From Aedoeadaptatus ivorii (GTDB lineage: Bacteria; Bacillota; Clostridia; Tissierellales; Peptoniphilaceae): a stretch of DNA of 64,000 nt. A program made the position numbers and the translations under genes. Each line of letters begins with the position of its first letter. Position 1 is the stretch's first letter. The notes beneath the pieces are model-generated. The model saw only the letters and a list, made by a program, of their open reading frames with translations, was not told the DNA's origin and did not search any database. The stretch covers positions 1 to 64,000 of the forward strand of contig NZ_JAUSWF010000001.1 of NCBI RefSeq assembly GCF_030815095.1, in the 5' to 3' direction. This document shows positions 1 to 7,066 of this stretch, in pieces.

Positions 1-127
1 AAGAGATCAATCGCCGGCCACGTAAATGCTTAAACTGGAAAACGCCTTATGAGGTTTACCATTCAGTGGAGTTGCACTTGACTTGACAATTCAAGACAAA
101 AAATGAGAACGCCGCGGACGAAGATAG

Positions 128-143
128 ATCAAAATATTTAGAT
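128..143. promoter_or_regulatory. Degenerate ArsR-type operator upstream of the -35
   Basis: The pattern ATCAA-N6-TAGAT differs by one base from the ATCAA-N6-TTGAT pattern at 185-200 and 531-546. It lies just before the -35 element of the ars promoter. That it binds ArsR is inference from the shared pattern and spacing. Confidence 0.4.
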
Positions 144-149
144 TTGACA

Positions 150-178
150 TTGACAGAGAGGCGTAAAAATCGTATACT
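150..178 (+). promoter_or_regulatory. Promoter of the ars operon
   Basis: TTGACA at 150-155 and TATACT at 173-178 are separated by 17 bases, a near-consensus sigma-A promoter. A start about 185 would place the downstream palindrome over the transcription start, ideal for repression by ArsR. A second TTGACA overlaps at 144-149. Confidence 0.75.
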
Positions 179-184
179 CATTAC

Positions 185-200
185 ATCAATATATATTGAT
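185..200. promoter_or_regulatory. ArsR operator, perfect 16-bp palindrome
   Basis: ATCAATATATATTGAT is a perfect palindrome (ATCAA-N6-TTGAT) sitting between the -10 element and the arsR ribosome-binding site. Position and symmetry fit autorepression by the adjacent ArsR dimer. Confidence 0.7.
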
Positions 201-213
201 ATGAGGTGATATC

Positions 214-495
214 GTGGAAGAATACAAGGAGATCGCCAAGATCTTTAAGGCATTCTGTGACGAGCGCAGATTGGCGATTTTGGATTTGTTGCGCTCAGGG
301 GAGGAATGTTCCTGCGTGCTATTGGAGCATTTGCCGCTCACCCAGTCCGGTCTTTCGTATCACATGAAGATTTTGACGGAATCCGGCATCGTCGTCGGCC
401 GCCAAGAGGGCAGGTGGACCTATTACCGCATCTCCGAAGCGGGCAGAGAAGCTGCCATAGAGGTGCTGATGCAGTTGACGCAATCCGAGGAATAG
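214..495 (+). CDS. arsR: ArsR/SmtB-family arsenic-responsive repressor
   Basis: A 93-residue winged-helix repressor expected to release the ars promoter when it binds arsenite. Cys32 and Cys34 (ECSC motif) occupy the place of the metalloid-binding cysteines of the ELCVCDL motif in classical ArsR proteins. The recognition helix region is around TQSGLSYHMKIL (residues 43-54). Translation starts at GTG 214, preceded by GAGGTGAT at 203-210. It is the first gene of arsR-arsC-acr3. The family and role are clear; the exact inducer (arsenite or antimonite) is inferred from the neighbours. Confidence 0.93.
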   Translation: MEEYKEIAKIFKAFCDERRLAILDLLRSGEECSCVLLEHLPLTQSGLSYHMKILTESGIVVGRQEGRWTYYRISEAGREAAIEVLMQLTQSEE

Positions 496-520
496 CCATC
501 CCAAAGGATGGCTGCTTTTT
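494..520 (+). terminator. Hairpin with T-run between arsR and arsC
   Basis: AGCCATCC (494-501) pairs with GGATGGCT (506-513) around a four-base loop, followed by GC and five T. It begins on the arsR stop codon, so it may partly terminate the transcript and lower arsC/acr3 expression relative to arsR. Confidence 0.6.
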
Positions 521-530
521 CATCCGATAC

Positions 531-546
531 ATCAAAAAACATTGAT
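531..546. promoter_or_regulatory. Second ArsR-type operator, before arsC
   Basis: ATCAA-N6-TTGAT has the same half-sites and spacing as the palindrome at 185-200, extended here by AC and GT on the outside (529-548). It lies 26 bases before the arsC start. An internal ArsR-controlled promoter is possible, but no convincing -35/-10 pair is visible. Confidence 0.5.
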
Positions 547-573
547 GTGTAAATATATATATTGGAGGTAGCT

Positions 574-990
574 ATGAAAACAAAAGTCGCATTTATCTGC
601 GTACACAATTCTTGTCGAAGTCAAATTGCCGAGGCATTGGCCAAAAAATTCGGCGGAGATCGGTTGGAGGTATACTCCGCCGGTACCGAGGTCAAAGGAT
701 CGATCAATCCCGATGCCGTTCGCCTGATGCGCTCGGTCTACGGCATCGATATGCAAAAAGAACAGAGACCGAAGACGATTTCAGAAATCCCCGCCGTCGA
801 TCTCGTGATTACGATGGGGTGCAATGTCGTATGTCCCGTATTGGATTACGATTATGTCGCGTACGATTGGGGCTTGGACGATCCGACGGGCAAGGACGAT
901 GCCGCCTTTATAGAGACTATGCGGACGATCGAAAAAAAGGTGAAGGATCTCGTCGAAGCGGTGGAAACGGGGGCCGAATATGCAGGATAA
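574..990 (+). CDS. arsC: Arsenate reductase, thioredoxin-type (low-molecular-weight phosphatase fold)
   Basis: Reduces arsenate to arsenite in the cytoplasm so that the efflux pump can export it. The N-terminus carries the phosphatase-type loop C-X5-R (Cys9 to Arg15, CVHNSCR). A second redox pair is visible as Cys83 and Cys87 (GCNVVCP), followed by the WGLDDPTGK segment typical of the family. Length is 138 residues. The start is ATG 574 with GGAGG at 564-568; an upstream in-frame TTG at 562 overlaps that site and is rejected. It overlaps acr3 by 11 bases, implying coupled translation. Confidence 0.93.
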   Translation: MKTKVAFICVHNSCRSQIAEALAKKFGGDRLEVYSAGTEVKGSINPDAVRLMRSVYGIDMQKEQRPKTISEIPAVDLVITMGCNVVCPVLDYDYVAYDWGLDDPTGKDDAAFIETMRTIEKKVKDLVEAVETGAEYAG

Positions 991-2014
991 GGGTATCGGA
1001 TTTTTTGAACGCCATCTCACCATCTGGGTCTTACTCTGTATGGCAATCGGCGTTGCCATCGGACGCTTTATTCCCGAAATCCCCGCCGCATTGGGTCGCC
1101 TGGAGTTCTATAATGTATCGGTGCCGACGGCGATTTTACTGTGGATTATGATCTATCCTATGATGTTAAAGATCGACTTTGGGAGTATTCGAGAGATCGG
1201 GAAAAATCCCCAAGGGCTTTGGATTACCTGGATCGCCAATTGGATCGTAAAGCCGTTTACCATGTATTTTATCGCAAAAATTTTTTTCTTCGGCATCTAT
1301 CGCAACTTGGATCCGGCCGTCGCCTCCCAATACTTGGCGGGCGCGGTACTCTTGGGAGCCGCACCCTGTACGGCGATGGTGTTTGTCTGGAGTAAGCTTA
1401 CGAGGGGAAATCCCGCCTATACCTTGGTGCAAGTGGCATCGAACGATCTGATTTTATTGTTTGCCTATGTGCCCATCGTGAGTTTTTTATTGAAGGTCGG
1501 CGATATCGCAATCCCCCGAGAAACGCTGATTCTGTCGATTCTTCTGTTTATCGTCGCGCCTCTGGGATTCAGCTACCTGACGCGCCGGTATCTGTTACGG
1601 CATAAGGGCGAGGATTATTTAAATGAGCGATTAATTCCCGCTTTTGACAAATACACGATGGTGGGGTTGCTCCTCACATTGGTGATTATTTTTTCCTTCC
1701 AAGGGGATACGATTATCGCAGAACCGCTGAATATTCTGCGCATAGCCGTTCCGTTGATCTTACAGACTATTTTAATCTTCGGTCTGACCTTTTATGCCGC
1801 CTATCGGGCGAAGTTGCCGTATTCCGTCGCCGCGCCCTGCGGCATGATCGGGGCCTCTAATTTCTTTGAGCTCGCAGTCGCCGTCGCGATCTCGCTATTC
1901 GGCCTCGCATCCGGCGCCACGCTTGCCACCGTGGTGGGCGTCTTGGTAGAGGTGCCGGTGATGCTGTTGCTCGTTCGCATTGCCAACGCATTACAAGACA
2001 GGTTTGCCGCATAG
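980..2014 (+). CDS. acr3: ACR3-family arsenite efflux transporter
   Basis: A 344-residue membrane protein with about ten hydrophobic helices that exports arsenite. The conserved cysteine of the fourth helix is seen in GAAPCTAMVF, and the SNDL and FFELAVAVAISLFG segments are typical of ACR3. It is unrelated to the ArsB type. The ATG overlaps the end of arsC, so the two are probably made together. With arsR and arsC it forms a complete minimal arsenate/arsenite resistance operon; no arsA, arsD or arsM is nearby. Confidence 0.93.
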   Translation: MQDKGIGFFERHLTIWVLLCMAIGVAIGRFIPEIPAALGRLEFYNVSVPTAILLWIMIYPMMLKIDFGSIREIGKNPQGLWITWIANWIVKPFTMYFIAKIFFFGIYRNLDPAVASQYLAGAVLLGAAPCTAMVFVWSKLTRGNPAYTLVQVASNDLILLFAYVPIVSFLLKVGDIAIPRETLILSILLFIVAPLGFSYLTRRYLLRHKGEDYLNERLIPAFDKYTMVGLLLTLVIIFSFQGDTIIAEPLNILRIAVPLILQTILIFGLTFYAAYRAKLPYSVAAPCGMIGASNFFELAVAVAISLFGLASGATLATVVGVLVEVPVMLLLVRIANALQDRFAA

Positions 2015-2023
2015 ATCCCCACA

Positions 2024-2061
2024 AAAAAACGCCTCGATGTTTTCGCATCGGGGCGTTTTTG
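2024..2061. terminator. Bidirectional terminator between acr3 and the M16C peptidase gene
   Basis: A long hairpin (stems about 2026-2039 and 2046-2059) is flanked by A-run and T-run, so it can stop transcripts from both converging genes. Confidence 0.85.
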
Positions 2062-2068
2062 TTTCGCG

Positions 2069-4945
2069 CTATCGCTTAATGGATTCGAATCGATCGAACA
2101 GATCGGTATTTTGTTTCAGTACATCGGAATTTCCCATGGCGACGACGTGGTTTTGCGCCATAACCTTTTGTATCATGGGACCGTAGCTTTTTAAATCTTG
2201 TACGGTCGTGGCGAGGGCCTCTTCTTTTCGCTTCTGAATCTCTTCGGCGGTGGTGCCGTTCAGATAGCGCTTAAAGTCCAACACGCCGTAGGCGGGAGGC
2301 GAAAGATGGGGATCGAAGGCGTTCATAGTGCCGATGATCATATCGTCGAGATCGCGCTTTTTCATCTCGAGGGTCGCGAGAAATTCCGCCATTTTGTCGT
2401 AGACCGCGATGGTCTCGGGCACGCGGGGGTCGCGGTAGGAATAGCAGGCGACTTCGCCCGCGCGGGTGATGCGCACGCCGGCGCCGTAGGCACCGCCTTT
2501 GGCGCGGATTTCGTTGTGCAAAAAGCGGTTACTCAGCACATTGGAAAGCACCGCGAGCCGGCCGTCGTAGTCGAAACCCGCCGCGTGAATGTCGCCGCCC
2601 TTTGCCACATAATTGACTTGGGAGCTGGCGAGAAAGGCTTCGTTTTCGCGGCGAACGGAAAAGGCGAGCGCCATATTATCGTAGCGGGTCTTCGGGAATT
2701 TTTCGAGGAAGGGGGCGAGTGCCGTCTTTGCGGCATCCAGGTCCTTTTCCTCGGCGATCAAATTGATCTTTAGGCGGCTGGTCGTAAAGAGTTTTTCATA
2801 TACCCCTTTGAGTTTTTGTGTCAAGGCTTTAAAGTCGCCTTTCTTTAGGAGATCGGCGAGGAAGAAATAGAGATTGAGCCCGTTTAAGAGATCGTCCACA
2901 TAGGCGGCCTCGTGAAAATGGGCGCGCACCCGGGCGGAGACGATTTGATGTCCCGATTGGAGAAGCGATGTGGCGATGTCCGCCTTTACCGACTCCAAGA
3001 GGGTGCGAATGCGCGCCGCATCGTCGAAGCGGGAGCGCGTCATAATCTCGTGGAGCACATCGTAGCAGCGCGTCAGCTGCCGGGGCAGGGCGCCGGTGGA
3101 GATAAAGAAATAGGGCGTATAGCCGTCGTCACTTTTTTCTACCGGGGTCTCGAAGGTGATGCCGCCGCCGGAGAGATAGATTTCGGTATCGAGGGCGGCG
3201 GGATCGTAGGCTTCGGTCTCCACTTTTGACAAGAGATCGCTTAGGATCGACGCGTAATAGAGTTCTTCTTCGTCGAGATGCCGCATATCGAAGGCGAGAT
3301 TGGTATAGACGATGCCATTGGTCTCTAAGGCATTTTCCGTTCCCGATACGCCGGCGACTTCGATCGCTTTGCGGGGGATGGGGGTGATATTCGGCTCCAC
3401 GTCCTCGGGTTCGAGTTTGGGGATGCTCGCCTTATCCTCGGGGGAATCGGGCGTCTGTTGGTAGCGAATGAGCGCTTCGGCTTCGGCGCGAATCCGCTCT
3501 TTTTCCGCTTCGGGAAGGACGCTGAGCGCTTCGCGTTCTCTTTCTCTTTGGGCGGCATCGAGGCGCTTTTGCTTGCCCGCTTCGGGATCGATTCGCATGG
3601 CGATCTGTTGCGGGGCGTTTAAGAAGTATTCGCGAATTTTTTCGGAGAAATAATCGCTTCCGATTTTCAGACGAAGGGCATTGAGTTTCGGCAGCAGTTC
3701 GATTCCGTCCAAGGGATTTTTGTCGTAGAGCCAGGTATTCAGCGCGCCGATATAGCTCAACAGATCCGCATGGGCGCCGCCGCCGCGACGAACCGAAAAT
3801 TCGAATTTGGCGAGGGTTGCCCGCAGTATGTCCTCGTCGAAGCCGTTTTCGGCGAGATCTTCGAGGGTATTTGTCACGATCTCTTTAAAGCGTTCGTACT
3901 GCTCTTTTTCCGCGTGGTAGGCGACGATCGTAAAGTCCCAAGTATTGCCCGCGGAAAGCTCGGTATAGATGTCTTCGCCGATTTCCGCCTCGCGAAGCTT
4001 TCTCTTGAGTATGCCGTTTTCCGATTCCACCAAGAGCTCCTGAAAGAAGCTGCGCAACAGTAGGTCTTCGGCATCGGGATTTTCCTTTGCCGTATAGGCC
4101 ATGGCGAAATACGATTTTCCGTGGCCGTCTTCGCCTTCTTCCAGGTCGTAGGTGTCGAAAAATTCCTGCGGTTCGGAATAAAAGTCGTGGCCCACGATTT
4201 CGGAGGCGGGATCGCGGCGGTTAAACTGCGAAAGATATTCGCGGTCCAAATAGTCCAACCGCTCCGCAAAGTCCATATCGCCGGCGAGGAGGATATAACT
4301 ATTGGACGGGTGGTAAAAGCGCTCGTGGAAGGCGAGGAAATCTTCATAGCGCAGTTCGGGGATATGTTCGGGATTGCCGCCGGAATCGTGAGAATAGGTG
4401 CCGGCGGGGTGGAGGCGTTCCCGTACGATGTCCGATACCTGATTGGACGGGTCGGAGTAGACGCCCTTCATTTCGTTATAGACCACGCCGTTTTTAATCA
4501 GCCGGTCGTCTTGGATCTCAGCGTGCCAGCCCTCTTGGTAGAATATATTTTTGTTTTCTTTCATCGAGGGATAAAAGACCGCATCCAAATAGAGGTCCAT
4601 CAGTTGCCGAAAGTCCTTGTCGTTTCGGGAGCTGATGGGATAGATCGTCTTATCCGGATAGGTCATGGCGTTTAAGAAGGTCTGCAGACTGGAGCCGACC
4701 ATATCCATAAAGGGTTCCTTGGTCTTGTATTTGCGCGAGCCCGACAGGGTGGAATGTTCCACGATATGGGCGACGCCGGTCGAGTCCTCCGGCGGCGTGC
4801 GAAAGCCGATCGAAAATGTCTTGTTGTGGTTTTTATTGTCGATTAAGAGGAGGCGTGCTCCCGTTTTTTTGTGCTCTAAAAGGGAGACTTCCCCGTGTAG
4901 TTCGGGAATCTCCCGCTTGTCGATTTCGATATAGTTTTCGTTCAT
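2069..4945 (-). CDS. M16C-family zinc metallopeptidase (PreP/falcilysin-like)
   Basis: A 958-residue protein, the usual size for the fused two-half M16C peptidases that enclose and degrade peptides. The inverted zinc motif HxxEH is His60-Ile-Val-Glu63-His64, and the third-ligand region is seen as VVYNEMKGVYSD further on. A charged coiled region near the middle (around residues 460-510, rich in E, R and K) would be the linker between the halves. There is no signal peptide, so a cytoplasmic peptide-clearing role is likely. The ATG at 4945 has an AGGAGTGA-type site. It is transcribed alone, converging with acr3. Confidence 0.92.
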   Translation of the reverse strand: MNENYIEIDKREIPELHGEVSLLEHKKTGARLLLIDNKNHNKTFSIGFRTPPEDSTGVAHIVEHSTLSGSRKYKTKEPFMDMVGSSLQTFLNAMTYPDKTIYPISSRNDKDFRQLMDLYLDAVFYPSMKENKNIFYQEGWHAEIQDDRLIKNGVVYNEMKGVYSDPSNQVSDIVRERLHPAGTYSHDSGGNPEHIPELRYEDFLAFHERFYHPSNSYILLAGDMDFAERLDYLDREYLSQFNRRDPASEIVGHDFYSEPQEFFDTYDLEEGEDGHGKSYFAMAYTAKENPDAEDLLLRSFFQELLVESENGILKRKLREAEIGEDIYTELSAGNTWDFTIVAYHAEKEQYERFKEIVTNTLEDLAENGFDEDILRATLAKFEFSVRRGGGAHADLLSYIGALNTWLYDKNPLDGIELLPKLNALRLKIGSDYFSEKIREYFLNAPQQIAMRIDPEAGKQKRLDAAQREREREALSVLPEAEKERIRAEAEALIRYQQTPDSPEDKASIPKLEPEDVEPNITPIPRKAIEVAGVSGTENALETNGIVYTNLAFDMRHLDEEELYYASILSDLLSKVETEAYDPAALDTEIYLSGGGITFETPVEKSDDGYTPYFFISTGALPRQLTRCYDVLHEIMTRSRFDDAARIRTLLESVKADIATSLLQSGHQIVSARVRAHFHEAAYVDDLLNGLNLYFFLADLLKKGDFKALTQKLKGVYEKLFTTSRLKINLIAEEKDLDAAKTALAPFLEKFPKTRYDNMALAFSVRRENEAFLASSQVNYVAKGGDIHAAGFDYDGRLAVLSNVLSNRFLHNEIRAKGGAYGAGVRITRAGEVACYSYRDPRVPETIAVYDKMAEFLATLEMKKRDLDDMIIGTMNAFDPHLSPPAYGVLDFKRYLNGTTAEEIQKRKEEALATTVQDLKSYGPMIQKVMAQNHVVAMGNSDVLKQNTDLFDRFESIKR

Positions 4946-5033
4946 AGATTCACTCCTATTCTGATGGTATATACCCGAAAGGGTAAGGGAATATCAAATT
5001 CCGGGCAAGGAACGGCAAATGCGTTCCCATCTT

Positions 5034-5062
5034 TTTTGCGCGGCCTGAAACTGTGCTATAAT
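5034..5062 (+). promoter_or_regulatory. Promoter of the SAF-domain oxidoreductase gene
   Basis: TATAAT at 5057-5062 is consensus. A weak -35 (TTTTGC, 5034-5039) lies 17 bases upstream. The region between the divergent genes is only about 140 bases. Confidence 0.55.
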
Positions 5063-5086
5063 TCTAGAGAATGAATGGAGGAAACT

Positions 5087-6376
5087 ATGAAAATCAAAGA
5101 TGATTTGGAGCAACAGGGACCGATTCGCGTCGCCGTCGTCGGGGCGGGACTGATGGGAACGGGCCTGGTCGCCCAATTGTTAAAGATAAAGGGCATGGAG
5201 CCCGTGCTGTGGGCGTCGAGAAACGCCGACGGACTGCAGCAAAAACTCGAGGACCTCGGGCTCGCCTACGATGCATTTGTAGACGCCAAGACGATCGATG
5301 CGGCGAAGGCCGCCCGCAGCCGGGGCGAAATCGCCCTTACCACCGAAAACCGACTTGCCTGGGAGTGGGCGGCGGTGGACGTGATCGTCGACTGCACAGG
5401 CAATACCGAGGCGGGGGCGGAAATCAACGAATACGGCCTGGAGAACGGAAAGCATATCGTCTCTTTGAATGTGGAATGCGACGTTCTGCTCGGACCCTAC
5501 TTTTTGAAGAAGGCCCGGGAAAAGGGACTCTGCTACACCGGCACCGCCGGGGACGAGCCGGGTTCGATAATGGAACTCTATGAATTTGCCGACTTCCTCG
5601 GATTCGATATCGTCTGCGCCGGCAAGGGAAAGAACAATCCCCTCCGCACCGACGCCACGCCCGAGGAGTTGGCGGAGGAGGCGGCGAAAAAGGGGATCAG
5701 CCCGCGTATGCTCACCTCTTTTGTCGACGGCACCAACACCATGATCGAGCTCAATGCCGTATCCAATGCCACGGGTCTGGTGCCCGACGTCTTCGGCTGC
5801 CACGGCATCGAAGCGGATATCCACGGGCTAAAGCGCGAGGCGCGGCAAAAAGAAGACGGCGGCCGCTTTTCGAAAAAGGGCGTGGTGGAATTCGTCCACG
5901 GCATTGCCCCCGGGGTGTTCGTCGCCGTAAAGACCGACGACGAAGTGATTCGCCGGGAGATGCCCTATCTTTCGATGGGAGAGGGCCCCAGCTATATCCT
6001 CTACCGGCCCTACCACCTCACCAATATCGAGACGCCCATGACCATCGCCAAGGCGGTGTTGTATCAGGAGCCGACCATCGCGCCGACAAAAGGCTATATC
6101 GCCCATACGGTCGCCATCGCCAAGCGCGCCATAAAAAAGGGAGAGACCCTCGGCGGCATCGGCTCCGATGCGGTCTACGGCAAGATCACCGAGGCGGCGC
6201 ATTGTTACGGCGAGGGGCTTGTGCCCGTGGGATTGATCACAGAAGGCGCCGTCGCCAAGCGGGATATCGCCGCGGGGCATCTGTTGACCTTTGCAGACGT
6301 CGTCTTAGACGAGGAAACGAAGCTCGTCGAGATGTTTCGGTGCGAGCACGAGGATTTCTATTCTTTACCGAACTAA
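5087..6376 (+). CDS. Homoserine-dehydrogenase-like NAD(P) oxidoreductase with C-terminal SAF domain
   Basis: A 429-residue protein with an N-terminal Rossmann fold (VGAGLMG, residues 18-24) and a later region ending in a SAF-like segment (around EGAVAKRDIAAGHLLTFADV, near the C-terminus). This arrangement matches a family of dehydrogenases annotated only as homoserine-dehydrogenase-like; relatives act on sugar acids or branched polyols in some bacteria, but the substrate here is unknown. It is not the true homoserine dehydrogenase of the threonine genes elsewhere in this window. ATG 5087 is chosen because GGAGGAA (5077-5083) precedes it. It appears monocistronic. Confidence 0.8.
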   Translation: MKIKDDLEQQGPIRVAVVGAGLMGTGLVAQLLKIKGMEPVLWASRNADGLQQKLEDLGLAYDAFVDAKTIDAAKAARSRGEIALTTENRLAWEWAAVDVIVDCTGNTEAGAEINEYGLENGKHIVSLNVECDVLLGPYFLKKAREKGLCYTGTAGDEPGSIMELYEFADFLGFDIVCAGKGKNNPLRTDATPEELAEEAAKKGISPRMLTSFVDGTNTMIELNAVSNATGLVPDVFGCHGIEADIHGLKREARQKEDGGRFSKKGVVEFVHGIAPGVFVAVKTDDEVIRREMPYLSMGEGPSYILYRPYHLTNIETPMTIAKAVLYQEPTIAPTKGYIAHTVAIAKRAIKKGETLGGIGSDAVYGKITEAAHCYGEGLVPVGLITEGAVAKRDIAAGHLLTFADVVLDEETKLVEMFRCEHEDFYSLPN

Positions 6377-6392
6377 ACAAAAGTGTTATAAT
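6364..6392 (+). promoter_or_regulatory. Promoter of the Rrf2 regulator gene
   Basis: TTTACC (6364-6369) and TATAAT (6387-6392) are 17 bases apart. The -35 lies inside the last codons of the preceding gene. Confidence 0.6.
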
Positions 6393-6424
6393 TGATACTC
6401 AACCGAAGTAGAAGGAGGGCCAAA

Positions 6425-6856
6425 GTGAGACTGACGCAGGAAATAGACTATGCATTTCGAATTATCGCCCATTTGGCAAGCAACGAGGGCAAAGTAATCG
6501 GCGCTCCCAAGATCGCCCGCGCTATGGACGTACCCGAACGGTTTACCCTGCGTATCTTAAGAAAGCTGAACTTGGCGGGTCTGACCCGTTCCAAGAGGGG
6601 CGCAAACGGCGGCTATATCTTAAACAAGCCCGCCGCATCCATTACTCTCTACGACATCATCCTCGCCGTAGACGGCCCCATCGAACTCAATCGATGTTTG
6701 CACGCCGACGATCCGCAGTGCAATCGCTACGAAGGCAAGGCCATTCAGGGTTGCAAGTTCCATCGCACCCTTTACGGCATACAGGAAGAAGTCATTCAGC
6801 AATTTCAAAACGTGCCAATTACAAATTTTATCGAAACCGTAGAAGCCGAAGATTGA
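6425..6856 (+). CDS. Rrf2-family transcriptional regulator
   Basis: A 143-residue winged-helix regulator of the IscR/NsrR/CymR family. The N-terminal helix-turn-helix runs from RLTQEIDYAFRII through the RSKRGANGGYIL wing. Three cysteines (Cys91, Cys99, Cys110) lie where iron-sulfur-binding members carry their ligands, so a cluster is plausible; the spacing is not identical to IscR. The start is GTG 6425 with GGAGGG at 6414-6419. No isc or suf genes are next to it, so its targets cannot be read from context. Confidence 0.88.
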   Translation: MRLTQEIDYAFRIIAHLASNEGKVIGAPKIARAMDVPERFTLRILRKLNLAGLTRSKRGANGGYILNKPAASITLYDIILAVDGPIELNRCLHADDPQCNRYEGKAIQGCKFHRTLYGIQEEVIQQFQNVPITNFIETVEAED

Positions 6857-6865
6857 ATCTCCCTG

Positions 6866-7037
6866 TCCACAGAGAGGCGCAGTGGCTGAAAAGCGCCGTC
6901 ATAGATTCGATCGCATCACCTTCTTCAGAGCCTTCGGGCCGTCTTACCGCGTTAAGGTATCGAGTGATAGTAACCTATAAGTAGGGTGGTACCGCGTATA
7001 ATTGCGTCCCTTCGTCTTTTGACGAAGGGACGTTTTT
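6866..7037 (+). promoter_or_regulatory. T-box leader of ileS (isoleucine-tRNA responsive)
   Basis: The T-box core AGGGTGGTACCGCG is at 6983-6996. A strong terminator follows (CGTCCCTTCGTC 7005-7016, its complement 7021-7032, then T-run). The AGGG of the T-box can pair with the CCCT of the terminator arm as antiterminator. Stem I begins with the CAGAGAGG-type element near 6870. An ATC triplet at 6915-6917 followed by ACC is the likely specifier, matching isoleucine. Uncharged tRNA-Ile should promote read-through into ileS. Confidence 0.92.
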
Positions 7038-7066
7038 ATAAATTAAAAACAACAAAGGAGTGTATT

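Noticed and set aside
2198..4675. Long open frames on the plus strand opposite the M16C peptidase gene
   Set aside because: They are shadows of a G+C-rich coding frame: no ribosome-binding sites, no recognisable domains, and the minus-strand gene has a clear family match.
5087..6376. Assigning this gene as homoserine dehydrogenase (hom) of the threonine pathway
   Set aside because: The SAF-domain architecture differs from canonical Hom and it is not linked to thrB/thrC.
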